Shown here piece by piece: positions 16,948 through 26,126 of a stretch of 64,000 nt of DNA. Under the pieces are notes generated by a model, which worked only from the letters and a program-made list of their open reading frames with translations, had not been told where the DNA came from and searched no databases. The DNA lies in NCBI RefSeq assembly GCF_018141665.1, contig NZ_CP067976.1:1054001-1118000 (forward strand), in the 5' to 3' direction. The translations under genes and the position numbers were made by a program. Positions within the stretch are counted from its first letter, which is position 1. Every line of letters begins with the position of its first letter. Source of the stretch: Wolbachia endosymbiont of Spodoptera picta. GTDB taxonomy: Bacteria > Pseudomonadota > Alphaproteobacteria > Rickettsiales > Anaplasmataceae.

Positions 16948-18828
16948 ATGATAGGTATTTCCCAAATACAATTTCCTGGAAAGGATTCTTACAGATTAAA
17001 GACAGCAAGTTACTTCGCAGCTTTTGTTTCTTTAAGCATTTTAGTTAATCCTGCCAATGTCTTTTTATCTTTTGCCACATTGTTTTTTAGATCTGAAATA
17101 AAAACTTTTTACGTTTATAAAGACATAAAAGCTGCAAAGCAGGAAAAAATAAGTAAAAAGGAATATTGGGAAATATTTTTTGAGAAAAATAAAATTAAGA
17201 TAGCATCTTTCCTTTTATTTTTTGCTTCTGTAACATATCTAACTTTTACGATTACTTTTCTACTTGTTTCGTTACTTGCAACAATACCACTTGCAATGGT
17301 TTTAATTCTATTACAAAGTGAATTAAGGCCAAAGGATTTTAGTCCATTTACGTTACTCAAATCTGCTATAAGTTTCTTTTTAGAAGGCATAAAAGAAAAT
17401 ACTCGCAGTATGACAAATAAGTTTGATGGTACTTATGAGCATTTACTGCCCCATCAATTGAATGACGATATTAGTAATAATATTGGTAAGTTAATACGCA
17501 AATATGATCCAGTACCAGAAGACGCTATTAATAATGAGGGATTTAAAGAATTTATTGAATATATAAATCACTTACATATGCTTGATGGCCAACCATTTAG
17601 TAATGAGAATAAGGGAAAATTAGTAATGTTTTTGCAAGATTTTTGCAAAGGTAATGAGAAACATAGCTCTGGCTTCACTGGTGGACAAATTCTTCTGTTA
17701 GTTCTTAGAGCCTGCAATGATGGAGATAGAGAAGCTGTAAAAAATAAAAAAGACGCGTTGATTGCAAATTTACTAGATAGCCAAACTTTCTCTAGAAAAG
17801 AACGAATTCCTAACACATGTTTTACTGGTGTTATCTACAGAATGTTAAGTACATTAGAGGGTATTCATTCCGATCCAGAGATTAAGTTTACACCACCTAG
17901 ACAAATGCTCCTTACAGAAGCAGAAAATCAAGCACGTAAGTTTATGTTAGACAGGCTAAAAAATAAGAAAAACAGTAAAGAAATTCTTAGGGCTTGGCAT
18001 AACGCCCAAAATAATTATGAAGATGATAAAAGTCAAAAAGTAGTTGATGATTTTATTGCAGAAGTAAGTATTCCCTTAATGAGAAATTTACTGAGTTTTA
18101 CTTCTCAATATAGTGAACAAATTGTACTGACGTTAATGAAAAATATTAACTCTGTAAAGTTAAATAAATTAGAGCATTCTAAATTGAATCAATACATAAG
18201 AAATAAATTACAAGATCATGATTTAGATAATCAAATTGAAAATATCAAAGGAAAAGTCTTTTTGAAGCTTTTAAAGTGTGATTTACTTAAAACAGATTTT
18301 TCTCTCCAGGATTCATCTTTGGATGAAGCTAAGAGAATAGCTGATAAGGTAATAGAGAAAGAAATTAAGGAATTTAGGCTAAAAGCTGAGAAGACGGTTG
18401 AAGGTCAAGTGGACAGAATGTTAGATAGTTTAAGAATGTTACCACTAGAGAAAAGGTGTTATAGGGTATACACAGAACTGAGTAAAAATAGCAGAGACGA
18501 TAAAGAAGAAATAAAGAAAATTCTACAAGAAAAGCTAGCAATAACAGAAGCAGTGATAAATAACATGTTAAAAAAAGAAGCTTCACACAGGCTAGAGATA
18601 GAGATTGAAGATATTTATAATCAAAATAAGCGCAATGTAACCACACTTTATGAACAAATACAAGAAGTGAAGCAAAGATTCATTGAAGATGAATTTTTAA
18701 TACCTCAAGAATTAGAGAGTATAACAAGAGTAAAAATTACAATCTTAAATAAAGAAGATAAAATAATACCATCAAGCAGTTTATCTCGTAGTTTAAGTGT
18801 CAGTGATTTAACATCTCATCGCTTATAA
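16948..18828 (+). CDS. Two-TM membrane protein with large soluble coiled-coil C-terminus; family shared with 25092..26126
   Basis: I recognise no named family. The 626-aa protein has two N-terminal hydrophobic stretches (about residues 19-48 and 85-122) and then a long charged region with predicted coiled coil (about 400-600). It ends in a Ser-rich tail SSSLSRSLSVSDLTSHRL. Residues about 205-310 resemble the second protein at 25 kb: RACNDG matches KACNDR, and CFTGVIYRMLSTLEGIHSDPEI matches the CAGGTYNKLFESLSGLHPSV block. The shared two-TM hairpin plus conserved domain defines a small paralogous family. Topology would place the bulk on one side of the membrane. The stop overlaps the convergent plsY stop by six bases. 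Confidence 0.75.
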   Translation: MIGISQIQFPGKDSYRLKTASYFAAFVSLSILVNPANVFLSFATLFFRSEIKTFYVYKDIKAAKQEKISKKEYWEIFFEKNKIKIASFLLFFASVTYLTFTITFLLVSLLATIPLAMVLILLQSELRPKDFSPFTLLKSAISFFLEGIKENTRSMTNKFDGTYEHLLPHQLNDDISNNIGKLIRKYDPVPEDAINNEGFKEFIEYINHLHMLDGQPFSNENKGKLVMFLQDFCKGNEKHSSGFTGGQILLLVLRACNDGDREAVKNKKDALIANLLDSQTFSRKERIPNTCFTGVIYRMLSTLEGIHSDPEIKFTPPRQMLLTEAENQARKFMLDRLKNKKNSKEILRAWHNAQNNYEDDKSQKVVDDFIAEVSIPLMRNLLSFTSQYSEQIVLTLMKNINSVKLNKLEHSKLNQYIRNKLQDHDLDNQIENIKGKVFLKLLKCDLLKTDFSLQDSSLDEAKRIADKVIEKEIKEFRLKAEKTVEGQVDRMLDSLRMLPLEKRCYRVYTELSKNSRDDKEEIKKILQEKLAITEAVINNMLKKEASHRLEIEIEDIYNQNKRNVTTLYEQIQEVKQRFIEDEFLIPQELESITRVKITILNKEDKIIPSSSLSRSLSVSDLTSHRL

Positions 18829-19398
18829 AAACTTATGCTCTCTGCCTTGCAGAAGATTTGCAATATTTTTGTAATGCTTCAAGAAAATTAATATCGCTAC
18901 AGTGAGTAGTATAAGGAATAACTCCTTTTGAAAAAAGAAAGATGCTATAACAGCTGCTGCAGTAGCAGCCAAGGAAGCAAGAGAGGAGTACCGAAAGATA
19001 AAAAATACTATTAGCCATACAAGTACAAATGCTAATGCTATAGAAATGTTAAGTGCTATCAAAGCTCCCAAAGTTGTTGCAACCCCTTTTCCTCCATTGA
19101 ACCTTAGCCAAATAGGAAACATATGCCCTAGAACTGCTAAAATTGCAGATACATATATATAAAAATCGTTATTATCACAAAATTGTTGTGCTGTATAAAC
19201 CGCGACAAATCCTTTCAAAGAGTCTAAAAATAATGCGAGGACAGCAAGTCTCTTATTTCCTGTTCTTGCAACATTTGTAGCACCAATGTTTCCTGAACCT
19301 ACTTCTCTTAAATTTATACCATTTATTTTTGCAATAATTAAGCTAAACGGTATTGAACCTAGTATGTAGGATAATATAAGAATTATATATTTCTCCAT
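18823..19398 (-). CDS. plsY: Glycerol-3-phosphate acyltransferase PlsY
   Basis: PlsY transfers an acyl group from acyl-phosphate to glycerol-3-phosphate, making lysophosphatidic acid, the first membrane step of phospholipid synthesis. The 191-aa protein has five or six TM segments and the three family motifs: GSIPFSLIIAKINGINLREVGSGNIGATNVART (motif 1 with SGNIGATN), the central RFNGGKGVATTLGAL (motif 2), and a final loop near KHYKNIANLLQGREHKF (motif 3, residues 170-190). The ATG at 19398 starts directly with hydrophobic sequence, as expected. The gene is separated from the phospholipid genes psd-pssA by two symporter genes and a palindromic element. Confidence 0.96.
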   Translation of the reverse strand: MEKYIILILSYILGSIPFSLIIAKINGINLREVGSGNIGATNVARTGNKRLAVLALFLDSLKGFVAVYTAQQFCDNNDFYIYVSAILAVLGHMFPIWLRFNGGKGVATTLGALIALNISIALAFVLVWLIVFFIFRYSSLASLAATAAAVIASFFFQKELFLILLTVAILIFLKHYKNIANLLQGREHKFL

Positions 19399-19417
19399 TA
19401 TTCTAGCATCCTCTCTC

Positions 19418-19564
19418 TTGTCATCCCAGTGCGTGACACTGGGATCCAGCGAACTTTATTCGCAAACGAATTTAGTAGATAAATATAAAATTTTACATTA
19501 AAATATAACACTACGGTGGAACTATATGCAAAATAGATCCCAGTGTCACGCACTGGGATGACAA
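19418..19564. repeat. 147-bp MITE-like element with perfect 29-bp terminal inverted repeats
   Basis: The left end starts TTGTCATCCCAGTGCGTGACACTGGGATC (two segments, 19418..19446) and the right end (19536..19564) is its exact reverse complement. Each arm contains the palindrome CCCAGTGYGTGACACTGGG. The 89-bp interior (GCGAACTTTATTCGC and AT-rich sequence) differs from the interior of the copies at 8.9 and 11.9 kb, so only the ends are shared. It lies upstream of plsY on the minus strand and may affect its promoter. Confidence 0.8.
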
Positions 19565-19635
19565 AAGGGAGTTTTGCTATGAAAAGAAGATGGTACTGGA
19601 ATGACATCTGTTGTTGTACCTTCATATGCCAGAAT

Positions 19636-21102
19636 TTAATTAATTTTATTATTCCTTAGCCTTTTTAGATAACATTGGACTTCATTGTTAATCTGATTGC
19701 TAAACAGTATAAGTGCTGTCATATTGATGAGTGCTAAACAAGAGAATAAAGCCCCACCAATATTAGCAATAGCCATTATATCTTTAGACAAACCTGACAA
19801 AAATGCAACTACCACCACCGCTATACGATATATTACTACACTTTTTACACCAAACAAATACAGCCATCCCATTTCACAACAATATACAAATGAAATTACT
19901 GAGGAAAAGGCAAACAAAGGAGCAGCGATGGTTAAAAGTATAGGAAACCAAGAAGAAACTGTTTCAAATGCTTTTTGGGTGATCAATATTCCCTCGCCAA
20001 TGCCGGTCTGGTATGCACCTGTTATTACTATTGTTATTCCTGTCAAGCAACAAATTAACATTGTATCAAAGCATGGTTCTATCATCGCAACCAGCCCAGT
20101 TCTAACTGGCTCCTCATCTTTAGCTACCGCGTGAGTGATTGCAGCAGAACCAACACCTGCTTCACTGGCAAAAATTGCTCTTTGAATTCCAGCAACAAAT
20201 GCTCCTACTACTCCTCCACCAACAGCATTGAAGTCTATCATACTTGAAAACAATATTTTTAATGTATTGCTAAAATTGTGAATATTGAATGCAATAATCG
20301 TGAAACAACTCAAAATATATATGAGTGACATAATAGGCACCAGCGCAGAAGAGACTTTAGCTATTCTCCTGATTCCACCGATAATCACTAGAGCAAGTAA
20401 TGTAGAAATTATGGAAGAGAGAAACCAAGGATGACCATCTATCCAATTTGAATAGCCAGATAATATTGAAACCATTTGGTTAGTCTGAAATGCCACACTT
20501 CCACCAAGACCTGATAATACAAAAAACACTGCATATATTGCAGCTAGGACAATACCAAGTTTCTTGAATCCAAATTTCTCTAGTCCATTTCTTATATATT
20601 GAAAGGGACCACTGAATAACTGCTCCTGGCCTTCTGTTCTGTGTCTGAATGCTAAAGTTACTTCAGCAAACTTTGCAGACATACCAAAAAAACCTGTAAT
20701 CATCATCCAAGGTACCGCTCCTGGCCCTCCCACTGAAATTGCGATTGCAACACCAGCAACAGTTCCAAGACCTACTGTGCTTGACAGCGCGGTTACAAAT
20801 GCCTGAAAATGCGTAATGTGACCATCATGATGATCTGTGTCATATTTTCCACATAAAATAGCGAACGCATGCTTAAACATCCTTATGCTGAGAAATCTAA
20901 AACGTAGTGTTAGAAATATATAACCAAAGGCCAATAAAAGAATTATAAATGGTACGTGAAAGATCTTGAAAAACAACACTTCATTCATGAAGTTGCTTAC
21001 TCCATTTAATGCAGTGTCATAACTTTTATGAAAAACTGAAGCAGCGTATACATCATTAAATGGTAGGCAAAATAACACTATATAAAGCATTCTATAAATC
21101 AT
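19636..21102 (-). CDS. Sodium:alanine/glycine symporter (AGCS family), second copy
   Basis: AGCS carriers import alanine or glycine with sodium. The protein has about ten TM segments and the family landmarks: FQAFVTALSSTVGLGTVAGVAIAI near the N-terminus, GPGAVPWMMITGFFGMSAKFAEVTLAFRHR, and the long GGGVVGAFVAGIQRAIFASEAGVGSAAITHA segment. I chose the ATG at 21102 (MIYRMLYIVLF), two bases after the upstream paralogue's stop; the longer reading would run backwards through that gene. Residues up to VYAA look like a signal-type hydrophobic leader. It is an ancient duplicate of the neighbouring symporter and ends the psd-pssA-AGCS-AGCS run. Confidence 0.93.
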   Translation of the reverse strand: MIYRMLYIVLFCLPFNDVYAASVFHKSYDTALNGVSNFMNEVLFFKIFHVPFIILLLAFGYIFLTLRFRFLSIRMFKHAFAILCGKYDTDHHDGHITHFQAFVTALSSTVGLGTVAGVAIAISVGGPGAVPWMMITGFFGMSAKFAEVTLAFRHRTEGQEQLFSGPFQYIRNGLEKFGFKKLGIVLAAIYAVFFVLSGLGGSVAFQTNQMVSILSGYSNWIDGHPWFLSSIISTLLALVIIGGIRRIAKVSSALVPIMSLIYILSCFTIIAFNIHNFSNTLKILFSSMIDFNAVGGGVVGAFVAGIQRAIFASEAGVGSAAITHAVAKDEEPVRTGLVAMIEPCFDTMLICCLTGITIVITGAYQTGIGEGILITQKAFETVSSWFPILLTIAAPLFAFSSVISFVYCCEMGWLYLFGVKSVVIYRIAVVVVAFLSGLSKDIMAIANIGGALFSCLALINMTALILFSNQINNEVQCYLKRLRNNKIN

Positions 21103-21104
21103 GT

Positions 21105-22448
21105 TTAATACCTTTTGTAATAAGAATCTATTGTATTTAAGACTTCCCTTCTCAGTAGATATATCGCAACAGCATTTGGAATCATAAGGCACATAAACAG
21201 GCTATCACCTAAATAAGATATAAATTCTATATTTTTTGATATACAGCTGATATACACTGAACCCACTATAAAAAACTGAAACAATATCAGTACTTTTTTG
21301 TTACCAAATAAGTACACTAGGGCAACTTCACAGTAGTAATAGTAAGCTATTATTGTGGAAAATGCAAAGGAAAACATTATCAGCGGAAGAGCTAGCTTGC
21401 TAAATAAAGGTAAGGCTGTTGAAAATGCTGAGCTAACTAACGTAATATCACCTACGGTATTAGTGATATGCATATCGGTAATAATTATCACAATACCAGT
21501 CAAAAATGAGACTAATATTGTGTCTACAAATGGTGCAATCATTGCAACACTTCCAACTTTAACTGGGTCTTTCTCTTTTACAATCGAATGTGCTATAGCT
21601 GCTGTTCCAGTACCTGCTTCATTAGCAAACACTGACCTTCTTACCCCTGCTATTAATCCACTCAATACTCCACCTCCTATAGCTGATTTGTTAAAGATAT
21701 CTTGAAATATTATAGATAGAGCATTCAGTAGATTATTTCCGTTTACACAGATTAAATATATACACATGCCTATATATAACATTATCATGATCGGTCCTAA
21801 ACCTGTTGCAACTAAAGCAATTCGCTTTATTCCTCCCAGTATTACAATTAATACAAATAGCGAGATAATAACAGATGTGTTGTATTCAAATAAGTTACTT
21901 GACAACGCTGTAATTTGATTTGCCTGAAATGGTATGCCGCCTAGAATCATTGCAACAAGCAGCATAACTGCGTAGATAAATGCAAGGAATTTGCCAGTCT
22001 TCATAAATCCAATCTTTGCAAATCCATGTTCCATATAATAAAAAGCCCCACCAGTTGTGTTTTCAGAGCGATGAGTAAATGCAAGCACTACTTCAGCAAA
22101 TTTTATTGACATGCCAAGTACCCCGGTAATTATCATCCAAAAAACTGCACTTGGCTCCCCTATTGTAATAGCTATTGCAACTCCTGATATTGTTCCAAGA
22201 CCAACTGTTCCTGAAATTACCGTTGCAAATGCCTGAATGTGGGTGATTATGCCGTTATTATTATGGCTCTCTAGGTTGAATAGTGTTTGTATCCCATATT
22301 TGAACAACCTAAAGTTAATGAATTTGAATCGAATCGTACAAAAAACCCCAGTTGCAATTACCCAAATAATTATAAATGGTATGTTGAATATCTTTATATA
22401 TAAAAAAGAGTTTAATAGATCAGTTACTTTTATAATCATGCTGCTCAC
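21105..22448 (-). CDS. Sodium:alanine/glycine symporter (AGCS family), first copy
   Basis: This 447-aa paralogue of the next gene has the same signatures: IQAFATVISGTVGLGTISGVAIAI, FWMIITGVLGMSIKFAEVVLAFTHRSE, and GGGVLSGLIAGVRRSVFANEAGTGTAAIAHS. It keeps the NEAGTGTAA form seen in canonical symporters, whereas the second copy has SEAGVGSAA. The GTG at 22448 overlaps the pssA stop by one base; an ATG nine bases downstream is an equally good start. Gene order and overlap point to one transcript with psd and pssA. For an obligate intracellular bacterium this is a plausible route for amino-acid import from the host cytoplasm. Confidence 0.93.
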   Translation of the reverse strand: MSSMIIKVTDLLNSFLYIKIFNIPFIIIWVIATGVFCTIRFKFINFRLFKYGIQTLFNLESHNNNGIITHIQAFATVISGTVGLGTISGVAIAITIGEPSAVFWMIITGVLGMSIKFAEVVLAFTHRSENTTGGAFYYMEHGFAKIGFMKTGKFLAFIYAVMLLVAMILGGIPFQANQITALSSNLFEYNTSVIISLFVLIVILGGIKRIALVATGLGPIMIMLYIGMCIYLICVNGNNLLNALSIIFQDIFNKSAIGGGVLSGLIAGVRRSVFANEAGTGTAAIAHSIVKEKDPVKVGSVAMIAPFVDTILVSFLTGIVIIITDMHITNTVGDITLVSSAFSTALPLFSKLALPLIMFSFAFSTIIAYYYYCEVALVYLFGNKKVLILFQFFIVGSVYISCISKNIEFISYLGDSLFMCLMIPNAVAIYLLRREVLNTIDSYYKRY

Positions 22449-23233
22449 TATTTTTTATATAGCTGGCTAGTTTTATATGCGTAATGTATATAAAGTCCGG
22501 TACTTATTGGAATAGTCAAGATATAAACTGCACCTAAAATTGGTAGTGTTATCCAGGGCTTACTTATAAAAAATATGATCAATATTCCAAAAAATGACAC
22601 AAATATATAGGATAAACTTTTAGGGACATAAATGTATTTTGCAGAGAAAGTTGGAATATGACTTATCGAAAAAAATGAGATGGTCAAAAAGTAACAAGCT
22701 GTATTCTTTACGTTAAAAAATTGCTCTATAAGAAGTAGATATTCACTTTCATGAGATTGAAAGGTAATAATTATTGGTAACAGAGCGAGTAAAGCACATA
22801 CAGGAGCTGGAACACCGGAAAAGAAAAATTTTTTCCAGTATAATTGCTCTAAATGTAGCGAAACATTGAATCTTGCAAGTCTTATTGATATGCAGATTAC
22901 ATATATCATTACTAAAATCCATCCTACAACTTTAATTTCATTTAACTTCCAAAAATATAAAAGAAAAGCAGGTGCTGAACCAAAATTTAGAAAATCTGCA
23001 AAAGAATCGAGTTGTGCTCCAAAATCGCTAGTTGATTTTAAAATTCTGGCTATCCTGCCGTCCATTCCATCTATTATTGCTGCAATGATAATAAAAATTG
23101 CTGAAAATTCCCATTGTTCATTAAATGTGAATTTAAGTGAAGTAAGGCCAGCACATAAACCTAATAAAGTTATAAAGTTTGGGAATAACTTGGTAATAGG
23201 TAAAAATTTACTGTTACTTTCATCGTTATTCAT
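22448..23233 (-). CDS. pssA: CDP-diacylglycerol-serine O-phosphatidyltransferase
   Basis: PssA makes phosphatidylserine from CDP-diacylglycerol and serine at the inner membrane. The 261-aa protein contains the CDP-alcohol phosphatidyltransferase motif as DGMDGRIARILKSTSDFGAQ followed by LDSFADFLNFG, with the expected D-G-x2-A-R-x8-G-x3-D-x3-D spacing. It has multiple TM helices after residue 130. Its start overlaps the psd stop by four bases, and its stop overlaps the first symporter's GTG. The product feeds directly into Psd, so the two overlapping genes form a metabolic pair for phosphatidylethanolamine. Confidence 0.97.
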   Translation of the reverse strand: MNNDESNSKFLPITKLFPNFITLLGLCAGLTSLKFTFNEQWEFSAIFIIIAAIIDGMDGRIARILKSTSDFGAQLDSFADFLNFGSAPAFLLYFWKLNEIKVVGWILVMIYVICISIRLARFNVSLHLEQLYWKKFFFSGVPAPVCALLALLPIIITFQSHESEYLLLIEQFFNVKNTACYFLTISFFSISHIPTFSAKYIYVPKSLSYIFVSFFGILIIFFISKPWITLPILGAVYILTIPISTGLYIHYAYKTSQLYKK

Positions 23234-23913
23234 ATAACATCAAAAGTAAGCTTCTCTTGTTTATTAAAATCTGCTATAACTGTCTCACCGCCAATAACAG
23301 TTTGTCCTTCTGAAACTCTTACTTCTATACCAATAGGAATATAAATATTTACTCTGCTACCAAATCTTATAATTCCAAATCTTTCACCTGCTTTTACGCT
23401 CTGAGATGTCCTCAAATTACAAACAATGCGGCGTGCAATAAATCCAGCTATTTGTTCCACAATGATTTCTTTTCCCTTTTCATATTCAATCACAATAATC
23501 TGCTTTTCATTTTCATTACTGGATCTATTACTCATTGCAGAAACAAACTTGCCTTTTTTATAGTTCATTTCCTTTATCGTACCAGATATTGGTATACGAT
23601 TCACATGGACATTCAAAACGCTTAGAAATATGCTGACAAGTGTAAATTTCTTTTCTTCTTCATTCTCTTCTGATAAAGAGTAACTAACTTCTTCTATCTT
23701 TGAAATTACACCATCAGCAGGACTTAATATAAAGTCCTTATTGTTTGGTACAGCTCTTGCTGGATCACGAAAAAAATAGGTACATAATAACGTTGGAAAT
23801 AAGCAAGTAATTCCAGCTCCCCAAGATATAGAGAATGCTATACATGTTACGATAAAGGAAACAACTATAAATAAATAACCTTCTCTGTTTATGTTAGGTA
23901 AACCAAAGCACAT
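23230..23913 (-). CDS. psd: Phosphatidylserine decarboxylase proenzyme
   Basis: Psd decarboxylates phosphatidylserine to phosphatidylethanolamine. This is the short, archaeal/alphaproteobacterial-type proenzyme (227 aa). The N-terminus has two hydrophobic stretches (to about residue 45). FFRDPARAVPNNKDFILSPADGVI and VFLSVLNVHVNRIPISG carry the family Asp and His, and the self-cleavage site Gly-Ser lies in GIIRFGSRVNIYIP, giving a beta chain and a small pyruvoyl alpha chain. It is the first gene of the minus-strand run. Its promoter should lie in 23914..24147, beside a perfect 34-bp palindrome. Confidence 0.97.
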   Translation of the reverse strand: MCFGLPNINREGYLFIVVSFIVTCIAFSISWGAGITCLFPTLLCTYFFRDPARAVPNNKDFILSPADGVISKIEEVSYSLSEENEEEKKFTLVSIFLSVLNVHVNRIPISGTIKEMNYKKGKFVSAMSNRSSNENEKQIIVIEYEKGKEIIVEQIAGFIARRIVCNLRTSQSVKAGERFGIIRFGSRVNIYIPIGIEVRVSEGQTVIGGETVIADFNKQEKLTFDVI

Positions 23914-23996
23914 AATTTATTCTCGATAATTCATTATTAACAATTTATCATTTATAATTTCTCATGAAAAGCTTTTTTTCACTGCTTCACTTTTGG

Positions 23997-24030
23997 AATG
24001 ATTATATAAGCAAATGCTTATATAATCATT
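23997..24030. promoter_or_regulatory. Perfect 16-bp-arm palindrome in a divergent promoter region
   Basis: AATGATTATATAAGCA (23997..24012), an AA loop, then TGCTTATATAATCATT (24015..24030) is a flawless inverted repeat. It lies between the divergent starts of psd (23913) and the ankyrin gene (24148). Neither gene ends here and there is no T-run, so an operator or protein-binding site fits better than a terminator. This is inference. Confidence 0.5.
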
Positions 24031-24147
24031 GATGGGTATTAAATTTTTAATAAAAATTAAAGATTTTTAGCTATTGTTAATATTATTTTAATAGAAACTT
24101 AATAATAATTCTTAATAATGTATGAATTATTATGTTCGTAATTTCGT

Positions 24148-25014
24148 ATGACAGGGGAAATAGAAAAAGATGAATCTCCTTCCTTATACTCTGCAATTCG
24201 GATGGGTGATATTGAAGCTACAGAGCTGCTAATAAAGTTTGGTGCAAATGTCAATGATAATTATGAACGTAATCGTACACCACTACATATTGCTATCGGG
24301 TATAAGCAGTTTGAAATAGCGAAATTGCTGATAAATAACGGAGCAAACTTTAACGCAAAAACTGGAAATCATGGCAAAGATGACTTAACACCAATGCACC
24401 TTGCAATTTTTGCAAACACGCCAGAGTTTATAGAATTGCTAGCTAGCAATGGTGCGTCAATTGATGAAAGAGAAAGCACTGAAGGACATACACCTTTTCA
24501 CCTTGCTACTTTATATGGAAATAAAAGTATAATACAAGCCTTAGTTGACAAGGGACAGAATATTGAAGATATTGATAATAATGGGCGTACAGCTTTATCT
24601 TTAGCTATTAGGCAATGCACTGAAGCAAAGGATGATAGCAGAGTAGAAGTTATCGAGTATTTGATAAATAAACTCAAAGCAGACATAACGAAAAAAGATA
24701 ATAATAACAACACAATACTTTTTCCTGCTGCTAATAATTGTCCTGGAAAAGTAGTGGAACTCATCATTAAACAATATATAGAAAGCTTTGGTAGAGATCG
24801 GTTGAAGAATTTTATCAACCACAAAAATAAAGCTGGAATGGATGCCTTGGATATTGCACTCAATAGTAGAAATGAAAAGGCCATTGAAGTACTTAGCTCA
24901 TATGGAGCAGATATCGAGAATAAAGTAACTCCCAAGATTACTGTAGAAAAACCAAATAGTAACTTAGATGGAGCGGAAAGTATAGAAGTGGTATCCCCAA
25001 TCAAACAAAAATAA
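24148..25014 (+). CDS. Ankyrin-repeat protein
   Basis: The 288-aa protein is built of about six ankyrin repeats from residue 10 to 255. Recognisable copies include NRTPLHIAIGYKQFEIAKLL, LTPMHLAIFANTPEFIELL, GHTPFHLATLYGNKSIIQAL, GRTALSLAIRQC and GMDALDIALNSRNEKAIEVL. There is no signal peptide or TM segment. The tail (residues 256-288) is unstructured, TVEKPNSNLDGAESIEVV. Ankyrin proteins mediate protein binding, and Wolbachia encodes many that are suspected host-directed effectors; the partner of this one is unknown. A two-TM family gene follows 78 bp downstream in the same direction. Confidence 0.95.
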   Translation: MTGEIEKDESPSLYSAIRMGDIEATELLIKFGANVNDNYERNRTPLHIAIGYKQFEIAKLLINNGANFNAKTGNHGKDDLTPMHLAIFANTPEFIELLASNGASIDERESTEGHTPFHLATLYGNKSIIQALVDKGQNIEDIDNNGRTALSLAIRQCTEAKDDSRVEVIEYLINKLKADITKKDNNNNTILFPAANNCPGKVVELIIKQYIESFGRDRLKNFINHKNKAGMDALDIALNSRNEKAIEVLSSYGADIENKVTPKITVEKPNSNLDGAESIEVVSPIKQK

Positions 25015-25091
25015 AAGCAGCTCTAAATTCCTTGCTTTATTTACATTCTTTCTATAGCATGACATATTAATGTTAAAATAGGGTGTGTGTT

Positions 25092-26126
25092 ATGTTTGCA
25101 GTTCAAAATAATAATCAACAGCAAAATAGAAATAGAGTACAGGCTTTAATAGAAAGAGTGCAAAATGCTTACAACAACACTAATAAGATTAAAAGATTCA
25201 TTAATATAGTTTTATTAGTAAGTATGATTCCTTCATTTTTTCTTCTTTTACAGCTCTCTTTGTATTTATCATTAGTAAATTATTTTTTCAAACCAAGGGA
25301 AAATGAAAAAAGATTATCAGCGTGGCCAAAAAATGTTATTAGAATAACATTAAGCATTTTTTTAATTATACACATTATTAATTCCTGTGTGCTTTTGGTA
25401 CTGCCTATATTGTGCTTATGGTTGCTAAACAAATCACTCATTGAAGAAATACAGCAGTTTAACGATTTAATACAACAAATTCCAGAGGAAGAAAGGCCTA
25501 TTTTCTTTCAAGATTTAGCAGCCATTCCTTTTATGGCACAAACTACTCATGACCCAAGTGCAGTTGCTAGTATAAACTTGAGTGTTGATAGACTCATAGA
25601 AAAGTATAAAGAGAATTTAAGCAAAGATGAATTCTATGTACAGCTAAATAGAGGCAACACAACCGACATTGAAGAGTACATCAAACAGTCAAATGAATTT
25701 ACAGAAGGCGATAAATCTCATGCACTTGAATGCTTAAGATTTATCAATAGAACAGGAGATAATTTTAAAGACAATCATAGTAAGTTAACACTAAAGCAAG
25801 CAGCTATTTTATGTTGGAAAGCCTGCAATGATAGAAATACAGGAACAGAGAATCAAAGAACTCCTTTGAATGATGAAGACATAAAAAACAGAAAAGGTAT
25901 GTTTTTAAAAGGTCTTGTAGACGCTGCAACAACTTACGGTAATCAAGGTCAAAGTTGTGCAGGTGGAACATACAATAAATTATTTGAGTCTTTATCTGGC
26001 TTACATCCATCAGTGGTTATTACACTCGATGGAGAAGAGGCTAGAGTAATGATAAAAGAAACGATCACACAAAAATTCCCTGAAATGGCCAGAGCCAATT
26101 TCACCAATTTCTCTGGAACAGAATAA
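25092..26126 (+). CDS. Two-TM membrane protein, paralogue of the 626-aa protein; ends at an in-frame TAA with further open frame
   Basis: I recognise no named family. Translation from the ATG at 25092 (MFAVQNNNQQQNRNRVQ) gives 344 aa with two hydrophobic segments (about residues 36-64 and 78-112), then a soluble domain. Residues 240-330 (QAAILCWKACNDRNTG, KGLVDAATTYGNQGQSCAGG, TYNKLFESLSGLHPSVVITL) align with the protein at 16948. After the TAA at 26124..26126 the same frame stays open for 65 more codons, so the native protein probably was about 410 aa and a nonsense mutation removed its tail. An upstream GTG three codons earlier is possible but lacks an advantage. Confidence 0.7.
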   Translation: MFAVQNNNQQQNRNRVQALIERVQNAYNNTNKIKRFINIVLLVSMIPSFFLLLQLSLYLSLVNYFFKPRENEKRLSAWPKNVIRITLSIFLIIHIINSCVLLVLPILCLWLLNKSLIEEIQQFNDLIQQIPEEERPIFFQDLAAIPFMAQTTHDPSAVASINLSVDRLIEKYKENLSKDEFYVQLNRGNTTDIEEYIKQSNEFTEGDKSHALECLRFINRTGDNFKDNHSKLTLKQAAILCWKACNDRNTGTENQRTPLNDEDIKNRKGMFLKGLVDAATTYGNQGQSCAGGTYNKLFESLSGLHPSVVITLDGEEARVMIKETITQKFPEMARANFTNFSGTE

